Of a stretch of DNA of 64,000 nt, positions 12,666 to 25,000 are shown piece after piece (the stretch's first letter is position 1; each line of letters starts with the position of its first letter). The notes below the pieces were generated by a model. That model was given only the letters and a program-made list of their open reading frames with translations, did not search any database and was not told where the DNA came from. The DNA is taken from positions 558,001-622,000 of the forward strand of contig JAFCMP010000523.1 of the NCBI GenBank assembly GCA_017506865.1, written 5' to 3'. A program made the position numbers and the translations under genes. This stretch comes from Tribonema minus. Its lineage: Eukaryota > Sar > Xanthophyceae > Tribonematales > Tribonemataceae.

Positions 12666-13413
12666 TCTGGTCGCAGGTGCCATGGTCATGCATTCTTCAT
12701 GAGGCCAGGTGATACCAACAACGCACTGGTGTCAACAGCATCATGTGGTATGAGAGCAGCTGAGGCGCAGACCAAGCTGGCACAGCAGGACGTGATAGCA
12801 CACTTCTGATACTGCCATGAAACCTGCATGGAGTAAGTGCATTCCTCTGGACAGTGTATGCGCTTGAAGCTACATCATGTGGTATCAATAACCATGACAT
12901 ACAATGTTACATTGTGTGCTGAACTCCTGCTTGCCAACATACACATATCTGCAGTGCGCAATGAAGCAGCGTCGGGTGTGGTTATGCCTTCGATAACCCA
13001 GTCATTACAGAACTCAGTGGAGTCGCGCAGCGCTTCGAACGCACGAAATGGCTGCTTGCCTGCAGCTCAGCGTGGCTGACGTTTCGCTTGAAATCTCTCA
13101 AGTTTAGGGGAAGGTTATGCCCCCGTGTTGTTTTGCAACCAGCTTTTGGGCATTTGTAAGATATTACTTCTTTCATTGCACACATTGTCACATGTGCCGC
13201 CTCCTGTGCCCCCTGCTTCCTCTGCTGCTGTGCATTGACAACGACGTGCCTGTCTGCATAGCTAGCTTTCCAACATGTTTGCAATACAACAACCCTGACA
13301 TCAAGTTTCCACAGCTTGTGAGCAAGCACAATGCTCTTGCCGCTTTTTGTAGCACCATGGTGCACTCATCTGCTTGCGTCCCTAGGACTCTCCCCCAGCC
13401 CGCAGGGCTATTA

Positions 13414-13536
13414 TCTTGACATGCTACGGCTGCTGTAGCTGAAAGCGTAGTCGAGGGCACCGCGGTGCACACGGCATATGCAATTGATGGATATGTTGGC
13501 ATCTTGCACACCCATAAATACCAACATCAGCAGAAG
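13414..13536 (+). repeat. Left direct repeat flanking the SBP 5' copy
   Basis: This 123-bp segment begins TCTTGACATGCTAC and ends ACCAACATCAGCAGAAG. It matches 14194-14317 at about 90% by eye, with the SBP-derived segment between the two copies. The arrangement resembles a very long target-site duplication, or a tandem duplication interrupted by an insertion. Confidence 0.85.
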
Positions 13537-13575
13537 CCTTTGAATTCCGATGCTGATGAAGCACAAAGCCTTGTG

Positions 13576-14193
13576 ACAAAGGCCTCCACGCCGGAGCAGA
13601 GCAGTGCAGTAGCGAGGCACGCGCAAGCAGCCTTCATCGTGCTGTGTGTGGCTCGCTAAGCTGCAGGAAGGGAGGTGTGGTCTAAAACATCAAAAACGGC
13701 ACGTACGTCGGCAAGGGGGAATCGATGACGCTAAAAAGGGGGGGCGAGAAAATTAAGCCTCATGTGTGCGCAAACTACTGGCTCTCTTTTGGTCACGATT
13801 GAGAGAGCGAGTGTGGGCAGCTGTATGTGTCTTGTGACACCTGTTCACCTCTCGAGACCACATGTCGTGATACTATATGTATACATGTGTATGGGTACAC
13901 AACGTCACAGAATCAGCTAGTATGCAACAGTTGCGCCATGGCGTGGCGTACTGTACATTGTAATTCAAGCAGCACTAGCTGGCATCTGCCATACCCTATC
14001 CCTAGACGCAGTGCGTCCCACTGCCACTCGCAGAGGGCTTTGCCACAATGCAGTGCCGCAAATCAGCATGCATACGTGGCTGTGTGCACTGGCTGACACA
14101 AGAGAACCAGACATTTCCTGCCAGTGAATCTTACGCGATAATACACTCAAAACCATTGCCAGCTGCCGAAATGAATACCTGCACACATATCAG
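13576..14193 (-). pseudogene. Duplicated SBP promoter and signal-peptide fragment
   Basis: Read on the minus strand, this begins in duplicated upstream DNA, keeps the SBP ATG at about 13637, and codes for the same first 21 residues, ending exactly at the A-F-V motif. It then leaves homology and continues for about 17 unrelated codons to a stop. It is therefore a truncated copy lacking the enzyme. Near-identity over about 615 bp implies a recent event. If the promoter is active, it would make a short secreted or targeted peptide of about 38 residues. Whether it is expressed is unknown. Confidence 0.8.
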
Positions 14194-14317
14194 TCTTGAC
14201 ATGCTACGACGGCTGCTGTAGCTGAAAGCGCTGTTGAGGGCACCGTGGTGCACACGGCATGCCATTGATGGATATGTTGGTGTCTTGCACACTCACAAAT
14301 ACCAACATCAGCAGAAG
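14194..14317 (+). repeat. Right direct repeat flanking the SBP 5' copy
   Basis: This is the partner of 13414-13536. It abuts the SBP-derived segment directly. The left partner is separated from that segment by 39 bp of AT-richer sequence. Confidence 0.85.
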
Positions 14318-15101
14318 ACATGAGGCATTGGGTTCCGTTTTTTGTGCTGACATGTATGCATCACGCATGTCCTCTATTATCCCACTGCCGCCGTTCTCGT
14401 CTCACATCGTACATGTATGTGTCTGTGTTGTGTGTTTGTGAATAAAGAGGCGCAGCTGCCACAGTGCAGAACCCGCACGCAAGCAATACTACAGCTGTGC
14501 AAGTACCTGAACAAACTGTGACAAATACAGAGAGCCGGCTGCCAGCCCCGCAGCTACAGAGTTTGCAGCTCCTTGCAGCAAGCGGCGCGTCATGCTCAAC
14601 TTCAACTTATGTGCATCATAAAACCATGACAAGCGCTTTCCTGCACTGCGCCGTTGGTGATTGCGTCTGTTACGCTTGCTTCGCGGTGAGGTAAACCTGA
14701 GTTCCTCAAATGAGTCACTGGAGCGTGTGGACACATCATTGGGGGACCAGCATCGGCGGTGACACTGGCGCCAAAGGCGACATTGCCGTCGGTGTTGCTG
14801 ATTGCTGTGGTAAAGGAGACAAGACAGGGCAATAGACGAACAGAGAGCATGCACAGGCAATTAGGAGTTGTCAGACAGTGCATGTGTTTAGCGGCCAACA
14901 AGTGGCACGTCCCCTTGTACAGGGTCGTTTTGTCGATTGGCGGAAGCGGCAACTAATAGTACACCAGCAACTTCTAATCCTTACCCTATAACCGCAACGC
15001 ACACCTGACAGCCACTGGTCTCTGTGAGCAGCACAATGAGACATATGGCCTACTACCCCCCCATTCTTCTCTGGCTACAAACATCAATGGAGGTGCCCCC
15101 C

Positions 15102-15214
15102 TTCTGCATGCCGCACGGACATTACAGTGCTGCACGCACCAGGCAGACACAACTCCTTCTGCATGCCGCACGGACATTACAGTGCTGCACGCACCAGGCA
15201 GACACAACTCCTTG
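15102..15214. repeat. Perfect 55-bp tandem duplication near the DEG1 3' end
   Basis: A unit beginning CTTCTGCATGCCGCACGG and ending CAGACACAACTC occurs twice in succession without visible change. A decayed third start follows at about 15212 with GCATGCCACTCGG. It lies next to the likely terminal exon of DEG1. Confidence 0.85.
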
Positions 15215-15459
15215 AATATTTGCATGCCACTCGGGGATCTTGAGCTTGCTGCAAACATGACCCCCTCTTGCACAAGCGCCCTCTACAGTGCAATCTCTCA
15301 AGCGCAGCCCTGCGATGCATCGCGAATCGACGCTGCGCTGCGGCCCGCCCCTTTTAAGCAGCAGCGCACGACCGCAGCCCCATTCAACAGGCCGCACTTG
15401 TGTGCATGCGCTCTGTGAGGTACCGCCGCCTTTGAGAGAGGCCCAACGGGCACACTCAC

Positions 15460-18400
15460 CTGCAGCGTGACGCGCAGCTTGACCTCCTGCGTGGACTCGT
15501 CCTCCATGTTGGTGCGCGTGACGGTGATGGTGATCACGTCGCCGGGCTTCCTGTCTTCAAGCGCCTTGAACAGGTCCACCTGCGACACGCGTCGCGTGTG
15601 TGTGCAGGTGTTAGTGAGCTGTCTGTTTAAGCTGGAAGCGCGGTGACAGGTCAGGTTTCTGCCTCACTGCTCGGCTGCACCTGCCAGTCACAATTGCGTT
15701 GGTCGCCAAGCGCTTGAAGTATGTCAACGGATAGAACATTAGAATTAGCAAGTGCCCCACCGCCGATCCATCAACAATTTTGCACCGAGTCACTGCTCGC
15801 GCACCGCCACTGCTGCATTCAACACACACACAACCATTGCGCTCCTGCAACTCCAAAATCACTATAGAACCACCATGCAGTACCCATAACACGACCGCAC
15901 CTCATTGCTGATCTTGTCCCCGTCGATCATGGTGATGATGTCGCCGAGCTCAATGTAGCCAGAGCGCGAGCGCGCCGTGCCGCGCAGCCCCGCCTTCTCT
16001 GCCGCCGACCCCGCTGCGCACGTGTCAGGAAGGAAAAAGTAGTGGCACGTCAGCAACACCAACATCGCACAAGTGCACGCGCTGCGGGCCAATATACTGT
16101 TTGTGATATAGTGAGGTCGCCAAAGCTATCGTTGCTGTGCGTTTACGCATGAAGAGCTTGCAGATCCTCGACAGTCCTCGACACGTTAGATAAACGATGA
16201 CCCTGCTGGAGAGCAGCAGGAAAGGGTTGCCGCGTGACATGCCTGCGAGTCAAAGTACCCAGCCACAGCCCTGACACAACGCGCCATACGCATCTCCAGA
16301 TGTTGACGCGAAGAGCGAAGAAGACTCACTACTGAGCGAACCCTGTGCATGTCCGTTTTGATGATCGTCTGTCCGCAATGTACTTCAGCAGCACCTAGCA
16401 GCGTCTGTTAAGATCCAGCGACAGGCATTGAGTGCCACATGATACCAGTAACAATGAGCCAACGTCTTCGGACAATGCAGGGCTATATGAAGCATGATCG
16501 CACATAAACTGAAGGGCCTGTGTAGGGTTGTGAGGAACATGATCTGTGTTGGAAACCAAGACACTCTACTCACCACTGCCCCTGCCTAAACTTTGTCAAC
16601 ATGGAGAAAAGAGGAACTGCCAACACGGAAAGAGATGAATTGCCTGCCTATCTCCCACTGCCACTACGTCAGACAGGACGGAGGCGACTGCACTACACAA
16701 ACGACAGTGATTCAATCACCACGGCGGCTGCCGAAGCCAGAGCGCACGCGCGACGTGCCCCGCATCCCCGCCTTGGCCGCCGACGACCCCGCTGCATACG
16801 TACATACCCAGCAATGAGCGATGAGTACTGTGTAAAGCGCGCGCTGACACGCTGCAACCCCGCTTTCATCGAGATTACTGCGGGCTTTCATTGAGATTAC
16901 TACGCGATGCGTGAGAGCACTGTGTAGTGGGCGGCGCAGCTTGCGTTAGTTCGTTGCGTACGGCGGGCGCGACTGCGTGAAGTGGGTTCGGCGGTTTGCT
17001 GCGGCACGAGCGACAAACGAGAGGGTGGTGATGATAACTGGGAGCGGAACATTATGCGCGTGGGCTGCAGCAGCCGCACATCGGCAGCGCGCCGCAGCGC
17101 GCAGGAGGCACCTGCGACAGTGCCCTGCGCCCCCCCCCCCTGACTGGGCAGTGCTGCACACGTGTACTTGGGTATGTAATGGCGACTGCAGCGGCGCCTC
17201 TCGTGTAAAGCCTGGCACGTGAGCAGGGCGACCGCTGCGGCGCTGCACATGGTACAAAAGCAGGCGCCGCGCTGGAGGTGCAATGGACACCTTAGCATGC
17301 GTAGCGCCCCGCATGAACTGGTTAACGGGATGACAACGAGTTGTATGTGAATGAGTGTGTGCATGTATGACGTGGCTACCATATACCGAGGGAGAGAGAG
17401 GGAGGGGGGCAACAGTTACCTGCATCGGTAATGGATTTGACGTTCAAGTATTGGCCCTTAATAAACTCTCAAAGCTGGCCTTGACATTGCCGAACCTCAT
17501 GCCGCACCATGGTCACGCCCTGCAACCGCCTGGTAAGCACAGCGTTACACTACGCGGCAGCTACTGCTTACCTTCCGGGCACAACAAATGCATTTCACTG
17601 CTGTTCGGAAACGCCATTTCCTTCAGAGCATCTGCTGTAAACCAGATCACCACAAGTTGCACGCCCCCGCCCCCCCTTTTCCTACTCAGTGCCAGCTTCC
17701 TGCCAATCACCTTAGATGATCGACAACACGGTACCAGCTCAAGCTGCGCACAGCCTGCTGCTGCCACGCCAGCTACATACCCCTGAAGAGACTGCTGCTC
17801 GTCACCACCTCTGACTCGTACATACCTGGTGCATTGAGTACGAGCACAAATGCGCGCACCCTCCTCCCCCCCCCCCTTTGCACTTAGCATTAGAGTTAAG
17901 GTTACGTGCAGACTTGCGTCCTGTCACCTTCAATAATCGTCAAGACGGTGCCGGCTGAAGCTGCGCGCAGAGTGCAGCCTCCACGCCAGCTACAAACCCC
18001 CTTCAGAGACTGCTGCTCATCACAACCTCATACACACATACCTGGTACGTCGAGCACAAGCACCAATACGCGCGCCCTCCCCCCTCCTTTTGGGCGTAGA
18101 ATTAGGGTAATGGCTAGGTGCAGACTTGCATCCTGCAACCTTAGATGATCGACAACGCGGTATGTACCAGCTCAAGCTGCCCGCAGGCGTGCTGCTGCCA
18201 GCTACCTCATCGCCACCTCATACATACATACCTGGGACGTCGAGCACCAGGACGCCATCGTCGATGCCCAGCGCCTTGGCCTGCGCGGACTGCAGGTACG
18301 TGATGCCAATGACGGGGCGCGTGACGCTGCAGATGCGCATAGGGGGGGGGGGAGGGGGCGGCAGCAGGGGCAGCGCTCAACAGCATTAGCTACGCTCTTT

Positions 18401-21400
18401 GATAGCGGTGTGAATGCAGGTATGTGATACTGATGACTGTCACCAACAGGGGCGCTTGAAATGCGGATACACGTGGGGGAAGGGGGCAGGCAGCAGAAGG
18501 GGCAGCACTCTACAGCATCAGCGCCGCAGTAGCCGCATCAGTGTTGCGTCAATGCATCGATGTACATCGGCCGGTGGTGCAAGCGCTGGGAACAACGCTG
18601 TGGGCTCTGTGCAGCAAACAAGAGCCCACAGAACCTATACGAGGCTGAGCTGAGCACTACTGTCACACTTATGGCACGCGCAGCATCATGTGCAGCAGGA
18701 GGTGGCGGCGCCGCTGCGACAAGCTCTAGTACTGGCTGTAGCACTGCATCATTGCAAAAACTGTGAGCAACACGAGACATCTTCACTGCTTTCAAAGCAG
18801 GCAGAGATGCATGTGATTTGCCCTTGCTCCAGATTGATGTGTACACCTGGTTCGCTTCAATGTCGCCGCCATATAACCTATGACCAGCTTATGATAGGAG
18901 TCACATTTTGCACCAAATCAAAAGAAGCTACAAAACACATACCTGCCGGTCTCTATGATCATGCCCACAATCGTCTTGATGGTGTCTATCGGGATGGCAA
19001 ACCCAATGCCCGCAGACGCGCCGCTAGGGCTGTAGATGGCAGTGTTCATACCCGTGATCTGTCCGGCACTGTTCAGCAGCGGCCCGCCGGAGTTGCCAGG
19101 GTTGATGGCAGCGTCCGTCTGCACGCAGAAGTAGCAGCAACCTCAACATGTGACGCGCCCCCCCCCATGCTTTGGTCTGAAGCAGAAGTAGCAGCAACTT
19201 CAACATGTACGCGAGGAGAGGGCTGGATGTCGTGTGCACGTTGTCCAGTGCGTGGTCCACGGCGGCATACACGCATGTGGGGGAGGCAAGGCACTGATGA
19301 AACTTGCGATTGGTGAGCACCCCATTCGAGACGTGCGCGGCGCAAGTTCCACATGCTGCGCACTTCACGCAGCCAGTTGACAGCAGTGCTGGACAAGAGT
19401 GTCGAGCAACATTGACCGGATGCGCGAGAACAGCGTAATACGATTCGGGATGCACGTGTGCGCGCGCAACGCACCCCAGCAGCGCGGCAGTGCTGAAACA
19501 TGCGCGCCAATCCGTGCCACTGCAAGTGCAAGTGCAGCGCCTGAGTGCTCCGCCAGCAGCAGCAACAACACAAACATACACAGCATGCGCAGACTGCAAT
19601 GCGTGCGCCCTGTAGCGGCTAGGGCAAGGGTTAAGGTCGCCACCAATGCTTCACGCACCTGCACGACGTTGCTGATGGGCCGGCCGCTGGGGCTGCGGAC
19701 TTCCCTTCCGAGGCCGCTGATGACGCCCGTAGTGAGCGTGTGGTCGAGGCCGAAGGGGTTGCCGATGGCCAGCGCCAGCTGTCCGACCTTGAGCACGGCG
19801 CTGCTGCCAAGGGGTATGGGTTGCAGCTGCTCGGGTGGCGCGTCGATTTTCAGGACCTGAGAGTGAGTGTGACGGGGGCGATGGGGGGGGGGGGTTGGTT
19901 GGGCAAGGTGCCGGTGTGCGCCGACGCTCAATCATACATTTTCCCCAAAGGATTTGGCATGACGACCGTTGAGCAAGCGCGAGGCTGCATGCATGGACAA
20001 GATGAGCGCCTGCGGTGTGGTGTGCACTCTGTGGCAGATGTGCATTACAGTGTCGGGGGGCGGTCACTGTAGAGTCTAGACGTCCCAACACGCGCCATAC
20101 ATAGACCAGCGCATTGCAGCAGCACAATCAAATGTACACGAGCAATTGTTCAGGTGAGACACAGCACGTCCATTGACAATGAACCGGCACCTCAGTGCTC
20201 AGGTTGACAAAGGCGACGTATGCACCAGGCTAATGGAATGCAGGCATGTCATGACTCAGACTCTGACTCACCGCAACGTCCTTGTCAGGGTCGTACCCCT
20301 GCACGCGCGCGGCGTAGGACGCCTGCTTCCCTGTTGATGGGTCCGTGATGCGCACCTGCGCCGTATTCGCGCTGCGTATCACATGGAAGTTGGTGACAAT
20401 GTGCCCCTCCTTGTCCCACACAAAGCCGGAACCAGTGCCCGCCGGGACCTGGTGAGTGGTAGACACCACAATCAAATATATAGAGTTGAGCGCTGCATAT
20501 CAAAATATGACTGGCGAGGGCGGGAACGGCGCCGCGCGTGCAGGGTTTTGCATGATTTGTTGTCACGCGCAAGCGCACGCGTTGCGGCAGCGACGGCAAC
20601 GACGCGACACACATCTGTCCATCAGCCCCATGTGCATTCACTGCCATGTGCACACATGATGTCATGCATAATGTCATGCATCAAGGTGCCTGCGGTGGCT
20701 TCAAGCAACGGATCCGTTAATGCCCGGCTGAGTTAATCGTGCCATGTGAACAAAACACGTCGAGTGCGGCACTTGCCTCAAGGATGTTCATGGAGAATGC
20801 GTCCCGCTGGTTGACGAAGGTGCTGATGTACACGACACCTGCAGCAGTGCACACATCACCGCAGTCCGTGATCAGTGAACGCCGCTTTCACAGGCTGCGA
20901 TGATCCGCCTGCTGTTGCAATACGTAATGGAATAACTATGTCGAACTCCACATCTATTAAAAATGACACAGGCCAGTCACCAGCCTGTCCTTGCTGTTGC
21001 TCAACACAGTTCTAAAGCATGATAATAGCGAAGAGACAACTGGTGTCACTCGTACTGCAATCCCGAGGGTACGCACCTGGTGTGCTTTGTTCGAACACTT
21101 TGATCAGTCCGTTCTCCTGCTCCGCCAGATCCGGTTGCGGCTGGGCAGACTCCACAAATGTCGGTGGCGACCCACTCTTGGGCTTAACAGTGGTGACCTT
21201 CCCAGGCGTCACTACATCCTGCTGCCCCTGCTTTGACTGTCCCCATGGCCAGGCTTGCGCTGCCAGCGGCATCGCCGTGCTTGCAGTGATAGAAGCCACT
21301 GCAAATGCCGTGGCTGCTTGCTGCCAGAACGGCTTGCTGCAGCTAACCTTGCGCTCGCCGCCGTCATGGCTCATGATGCAGCCGCGCTGCACATAGGGCT

Positions 21401-21506
21401 TTGGCCTAGCATGGTACTTGAGCAGCACCGGAGGAGCGAAGGCCCACGTGTCTGGAACATGTTGTAAAAGCGCCAGCGAACCGAGGCACGCACCATACCG
21501 TACCAT
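15460..21506 (-). CDS. DEG1: DEG1/HtrA-type serine protease, thylakoid lumen (8 exons found, last missing)
   Basis: An ATP-independent S1C endoprotease that degrades damaged photosystem proteins in the thylakoid lumen. Exons: 21506-21077, 20838-20777, 20448-20272, 19856-19659, 19118-18943, 18326-18232, 16013-15901 and 15579-15460, all phase-compatible, giving 457 residues. ATG 21506 starts a tripartite leader: an ER signal ending W-A-F-A-P, a transit peptide, then a lumenal signal ending PLAAQA before WPWG. The catalytic triad is His186 (TNFHV), Asp221 (DKDVA) and Ser299 (GNSGGPLL). One PDZ domain follows (about 355-457, with GDIITMIDG). The order and motifs match Arabidopsis DEG1 ([28 protein letters not shown]). 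Intron 2 uses a GC donor (GAG|GCAAGT). The final exon is unresolved. One phase-0 option starts near 15252 after TTTGCAG and adds about 23 residues. Introns carry junction duplications (separate entries). Confidence 0.9.
16720..16802 (-). repeat. Degenerate copy of DEG1 exon 7 start and acceptor
   Basis: Sequence here parallels 15950-16020 (GCCAGAGCGC..., CCCCGCCTT..., GCCGCCGACCCCGCTGC), that is, the first half of exon 7 plus its acceptor. It lies about 770 bp upstream in transcription order, inside the intron. The acceptor AG is preserved (TGCAG|CGGGGTC on the minus strand). The copied coding frame is diverged. Confidence 0.7.
17700..18330 (-). repeat. Three tandem units, each with the DEG1 exon 6 end and donor
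   Basis: Units of about 190-216 bp repeat three times. The motif ATACCTGG(T/G)... with CGAGCAC, which is the exon 6 3' end and its donor read on the plus strand, occurs at about 17823, 18039 and 18229. Each unit also carries TTAGATGATCGACAACRCGGT-like and CAAGCTGC segments. Only the 18229 unit is the real exon. The other two lie in the downstream intron with intact GT dinucleotides. Confidence 0.8.
18415..18525 (-). repeat. Copy of DEG1 exon 6 start, acceptor and G-run
   Basis: TGCAGGTATGTGATACTGATGAC at 18415 onward parallels TGCAGGTACGTGATGCCAATGAC at 18291, offset 124 bp. The following G-rich run and GCAGCA...GGGGCAGC segment are also copied. On the minus strand this is the polypyrimidine tract, acceptor and first codons of exon 6, repeated in the upstream intron. 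Confidence 0.75.
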
Positions 21507-22044
21507 ACCGGATCGAGTGCAGTGCCGTGTACTGATCGCTGCTGCTTTAATTGCTGCCTGATCCCTGATGCAGCAGGGTGTGGATACAGTCACCAGTGTC
21601 AATTGACCAAAACAGAGGCCCCAACTGAACCGCTTTGAAGTTGGCGCGTCAACTTCGCTTTGGGCAGGCCAAGAGACATGACATCAATCATGAAGAAGCA
21701 TGAGAGTTGCTTGACTGCAAACTTCATCATTCAAGTTGGTGCATGGCATCATCACGAACCGTACAACGGCAGAGCATCAAGTCACACAGCGTTCAATTCA
21801 CAAGCCGTGCTGTTGTCATGATCAAACAAATGTCAAGTGGTGAATGAAATGTATTGTCGAAGCGTCGGCACTCTTGTATGGCATGCGCACCCCGCGACAG
21901 GTATGCGACAGGCACGCAACAGTGGAGCAGGCCTGCCGGGCTGCACCCTTGAATTGTGCCTGGCAAGACGGACACATGATGGTCTCGCACACTACCGTCT
22001 ACATCATCCTATTGAAAACATGCACCATGCGCCAACAGCACGCA

Positions 22045-25000
22045 TCACGCCTGAGAGCGCGCTGCCGCCGCCGCCGCAGCTCCCGCCGCCGCGCGCACCG
22101 CATACCCCGCCCCCGCCTGCCTCTCCCCCCTCTCTATCGAGTCCCCCAGCCACTTCCACACGAACACGCGCCCCGCCTCCAGCAGCGCCGCCAGCGCGGC
22201 GCAGTTAGGCCCGCCCGCCCTGCCCGCCTCCTCGCGCGCCCATGCGTCCGCGTCGCCGCCCACCAGGCACAGTGTCGCGCCGCGCGGCCCCGTGCACACC
22301 TCCGCGCCCGCGTCCTCCAGCAGCAGGCGCAGCAGCTCGGGCGGCGGCAGCTCTGCGGCGGCGGCGCCGGCGCTGGGCCGGCCCGCGCCTCCGCTGCCGC
22401 GCGCGCCGCCGCCGCTGCTGCGCGCGCTGCCGCCAGCGGTGCTGCCGCCGCTCTGGCAGACGTAGACGCGCTCACCGTCCAGAATGCGCTGAGGTTGCGC
22501 GGCGTCGGCGGCAGCGTTTGTGGCAGCGGCGGCAGCATGACGCCCGTAGAGGGGGCAGAGGTAGGGCTTGATGTCCAGCCATCGCCCCGCGGCGTGGCTC
22601 TCATAGAGCCAGCGCGTAGTGACCACGGGCACGCCGCGGCACATGGCAAACAGCACCTGGGGGGGGGGGGGGGAGAGGGACGGTGTGCACATTGGTACAG
22701 CCAACTATGGAAAGCGCTTCAGTATTTATAGAAATGACTCCTCATGAACCGTGCTGTGCACTATATATGCTGCATCTCCAGCCACTCACATCCGCCGCAA
22801 CATGCCCTGTTGCACCACGGCGGTCCATGGGGCATTGGTTGCGCTTCAACATGATCACCAACGCATGCGCTGTGAAAGCCGACAGCATCGCGTGCACACA
22901 TGTTCGGCACTGCAGCATGGAACTGTACGACATGCAGCCCAACGACCCCGCCATCACGCGTCAAAGCAACAGGTTCGCACCTTGAGCGTGCGCCGCGGCT
23001 CCCTCTCCGGCACAATCAGGTGTGTGCACAGCGCTCCATCCGTGCCAGCGACGAGCACTGCCTTGCCGCCTCTCCCCAGCTCCTCCACAATGCTCGCCAG
23101 CTGCAGCTTGTCCCCCGCGCCCAGCCCTGACATAGCCACCAGAAACCTGCCGCTGCCGTCAACCGCGTCGTCCGCAGCGCCCGCTGCAGCGCCGCCGGCA
23201 GTCTTGCTGGGGGGACCCTGCGCGCGCTGCTGTTTGAAAGCCCCGGCCGCAGCGCCGCGACGGCGCGCGGCGGAGGTGTTGCTGTCGCGCAGCGGCGTGG
23301 CCTTCCGCTGCGTGGCGGCGCGCAAGGGCGCTGCCGCTGCCTCCGCGCTAGCCTCTGCCTTCTGCGTTGCGGCAGCAGCTGCGGCGCCGCCGCTGGTGCG
23401 CGCCCGCTTGTGCTTGGCCGGCGCCACTGCTGAAGCTGCTGCGGAGGGGGTGCTGCCGGCCGCTGCCACCAGGTTGGAAGTGGTGACTGCGTCGCTGCCG
23501 TGAGTGCTGCGAGCGCGTTTCTTCTGGGGCAGCATCGCTGCAGTCGGTGCCCCAGCATCCACTGCTGCTGCTGCTGGTGCGCCCTGCTTCGCCTCCTTCC
23601 TGCTGGTACTGCTGCTGCGTGCACCCTTCTTTGGCACTGCGGCCACAATCGGATCAGCCGCAGCAGCAGCAGCCGGCTCGCCAGCGTCAGTCGATGTCAC
23701 CGCTGGCGCGGTGTGCGCTGTCGCGGTGCGGCGGGCACGCTTCGTTGGCGGCGCAGATGCAGCAGCAGCAGCAGCAGCGCCGGGTACATCGGCACTCGCA
23801 GCAGCAGCAACATCTGCAGCCGCCGCTGCTTGTGCAGACAAGCGTGGCGCCGCTGCCTTGCCATTGTCCCCTGCGCGACGAGCACGTTTCGTCGCAGGAC
23901 GCGCTGGCGCCGCTGCCGCTGCTGCCGCAGCCAGACCAGCAGCTTCTGGAGTGGCTGCAGAAGACGCTGGGTCCGCTGCGGCGCTCCCTCGCTTAGACGT
24001 GCGCCGCTTTCCCGCTAGCGCGGCGCCGCCACCGCCACCAGCCTCAACAGGCACGCCATGGGGCTCGCTGTCTGCTGCTGCTGCTGCTGCGGCGGCGGCA
24101 GCGCGCGGCGCGCGCTTGCGAGCGCTTTTCGCCGTCGGCACTTGCTGAGTGGTATCGGTGGCAGCAAGCAAAGCCCTGGACTCATCCGCAACGGCCGCTG
24201 ACACATCTCCGCCGCACGCGGCCGCCTCCTCCGCTGCTGCCACCAGCTCAAGCGCCTCCGCAACCGCGAGCGCTTCCGCTGCCGCCGCCGCTGCAGCCTG
24301 CTTGGCGGCGTTGCGGGCGCCGCGGCGTGGGCATGCTTGCACTGCTGCGTCACCTGTGATTGTGGTTGCAATAGCTGGCTGCGGTGCCGAATTGGTGCTG
24401 CTGCCGCCGCCTGCAATGGCACCAGCAGTGCTGTCATGCTCCGCCGATGCTGGCGCAGGGTCGGCGGCCGGCTGTGTCGAAGGCGCGGTGCTGTCTGTAC
24501 TGCCCAAGGCCGCAGCTGCCTCCTCCTTGCCCCTCGGCTTCCGCCCTGCCCCCCTAGCAGCATTTGCCTGGGTGCCGGCTCGCTTCGCGCCCCTGCTGCG
24601 CGGCTGCCGGCTGTCATCAGCGCTCAGCCCCGGTGCCGCCGGCGCCGCCACTGCTGTCAGCGGGACGACAACCGGTTCGCTGGCCGCCGCTGCAGCTGCC
24701 ATGACTGCCAGAGCTGGCACTGCGTGTGCCTGCGCCGGCACAGCAGCGCCATCAGATGGCATTGCGCTGGAAGGCAGATCAAGCTGTGCAGCGTCCGCGC
24801 TGGCTGCGGCAGCTCCAGCGCCGAGGTCCTCTGCTGCTGCTGCACCACCGTCCGTAGGCGCCGGCACTGCTGCTGCCGCTGCCAGCGCAGCCGCCCTGCC
24901 CGCGTTGCGCCGGGGCCGTTGCGCAGGCTGCTCGTGCGGCACGTCCGAAGTCGCAGCAGGAGCTTCGAGCTCCGTGCCTGCCGCGTGCGCACCCTGCTGA

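Larger units (their letters stand above)
9513..15459. other. 5.9-kb spacer between SBP and DEG1, rich in tandem repeats
   Basis: No gene with family motifs is visible. The contents I can support are the SBP promoter region, a 60-bp-period minisatellite (11342-11560), a 170-bp-period satellite (12105-12665), the duplicated SBP 5' segment with its flanking direct repeats (13414-14317), and a perfect 55-bp tandem duplication at about 15102-15214. The missing last exon of DEG1 probably lies in the final few hundred bases. Confidence 0.55.

Noticed and set aside
24149-25000. 283-codon Ala/Ser-rich open frame on the plus strand
   Set aside because: It is antisense to the BRCT protein's GC-rich low-complexity exon. 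GCN/CAG repeats keep several frames open on both strands, and the conserved zinc finger and BRCT motifs are only on the minus strand.
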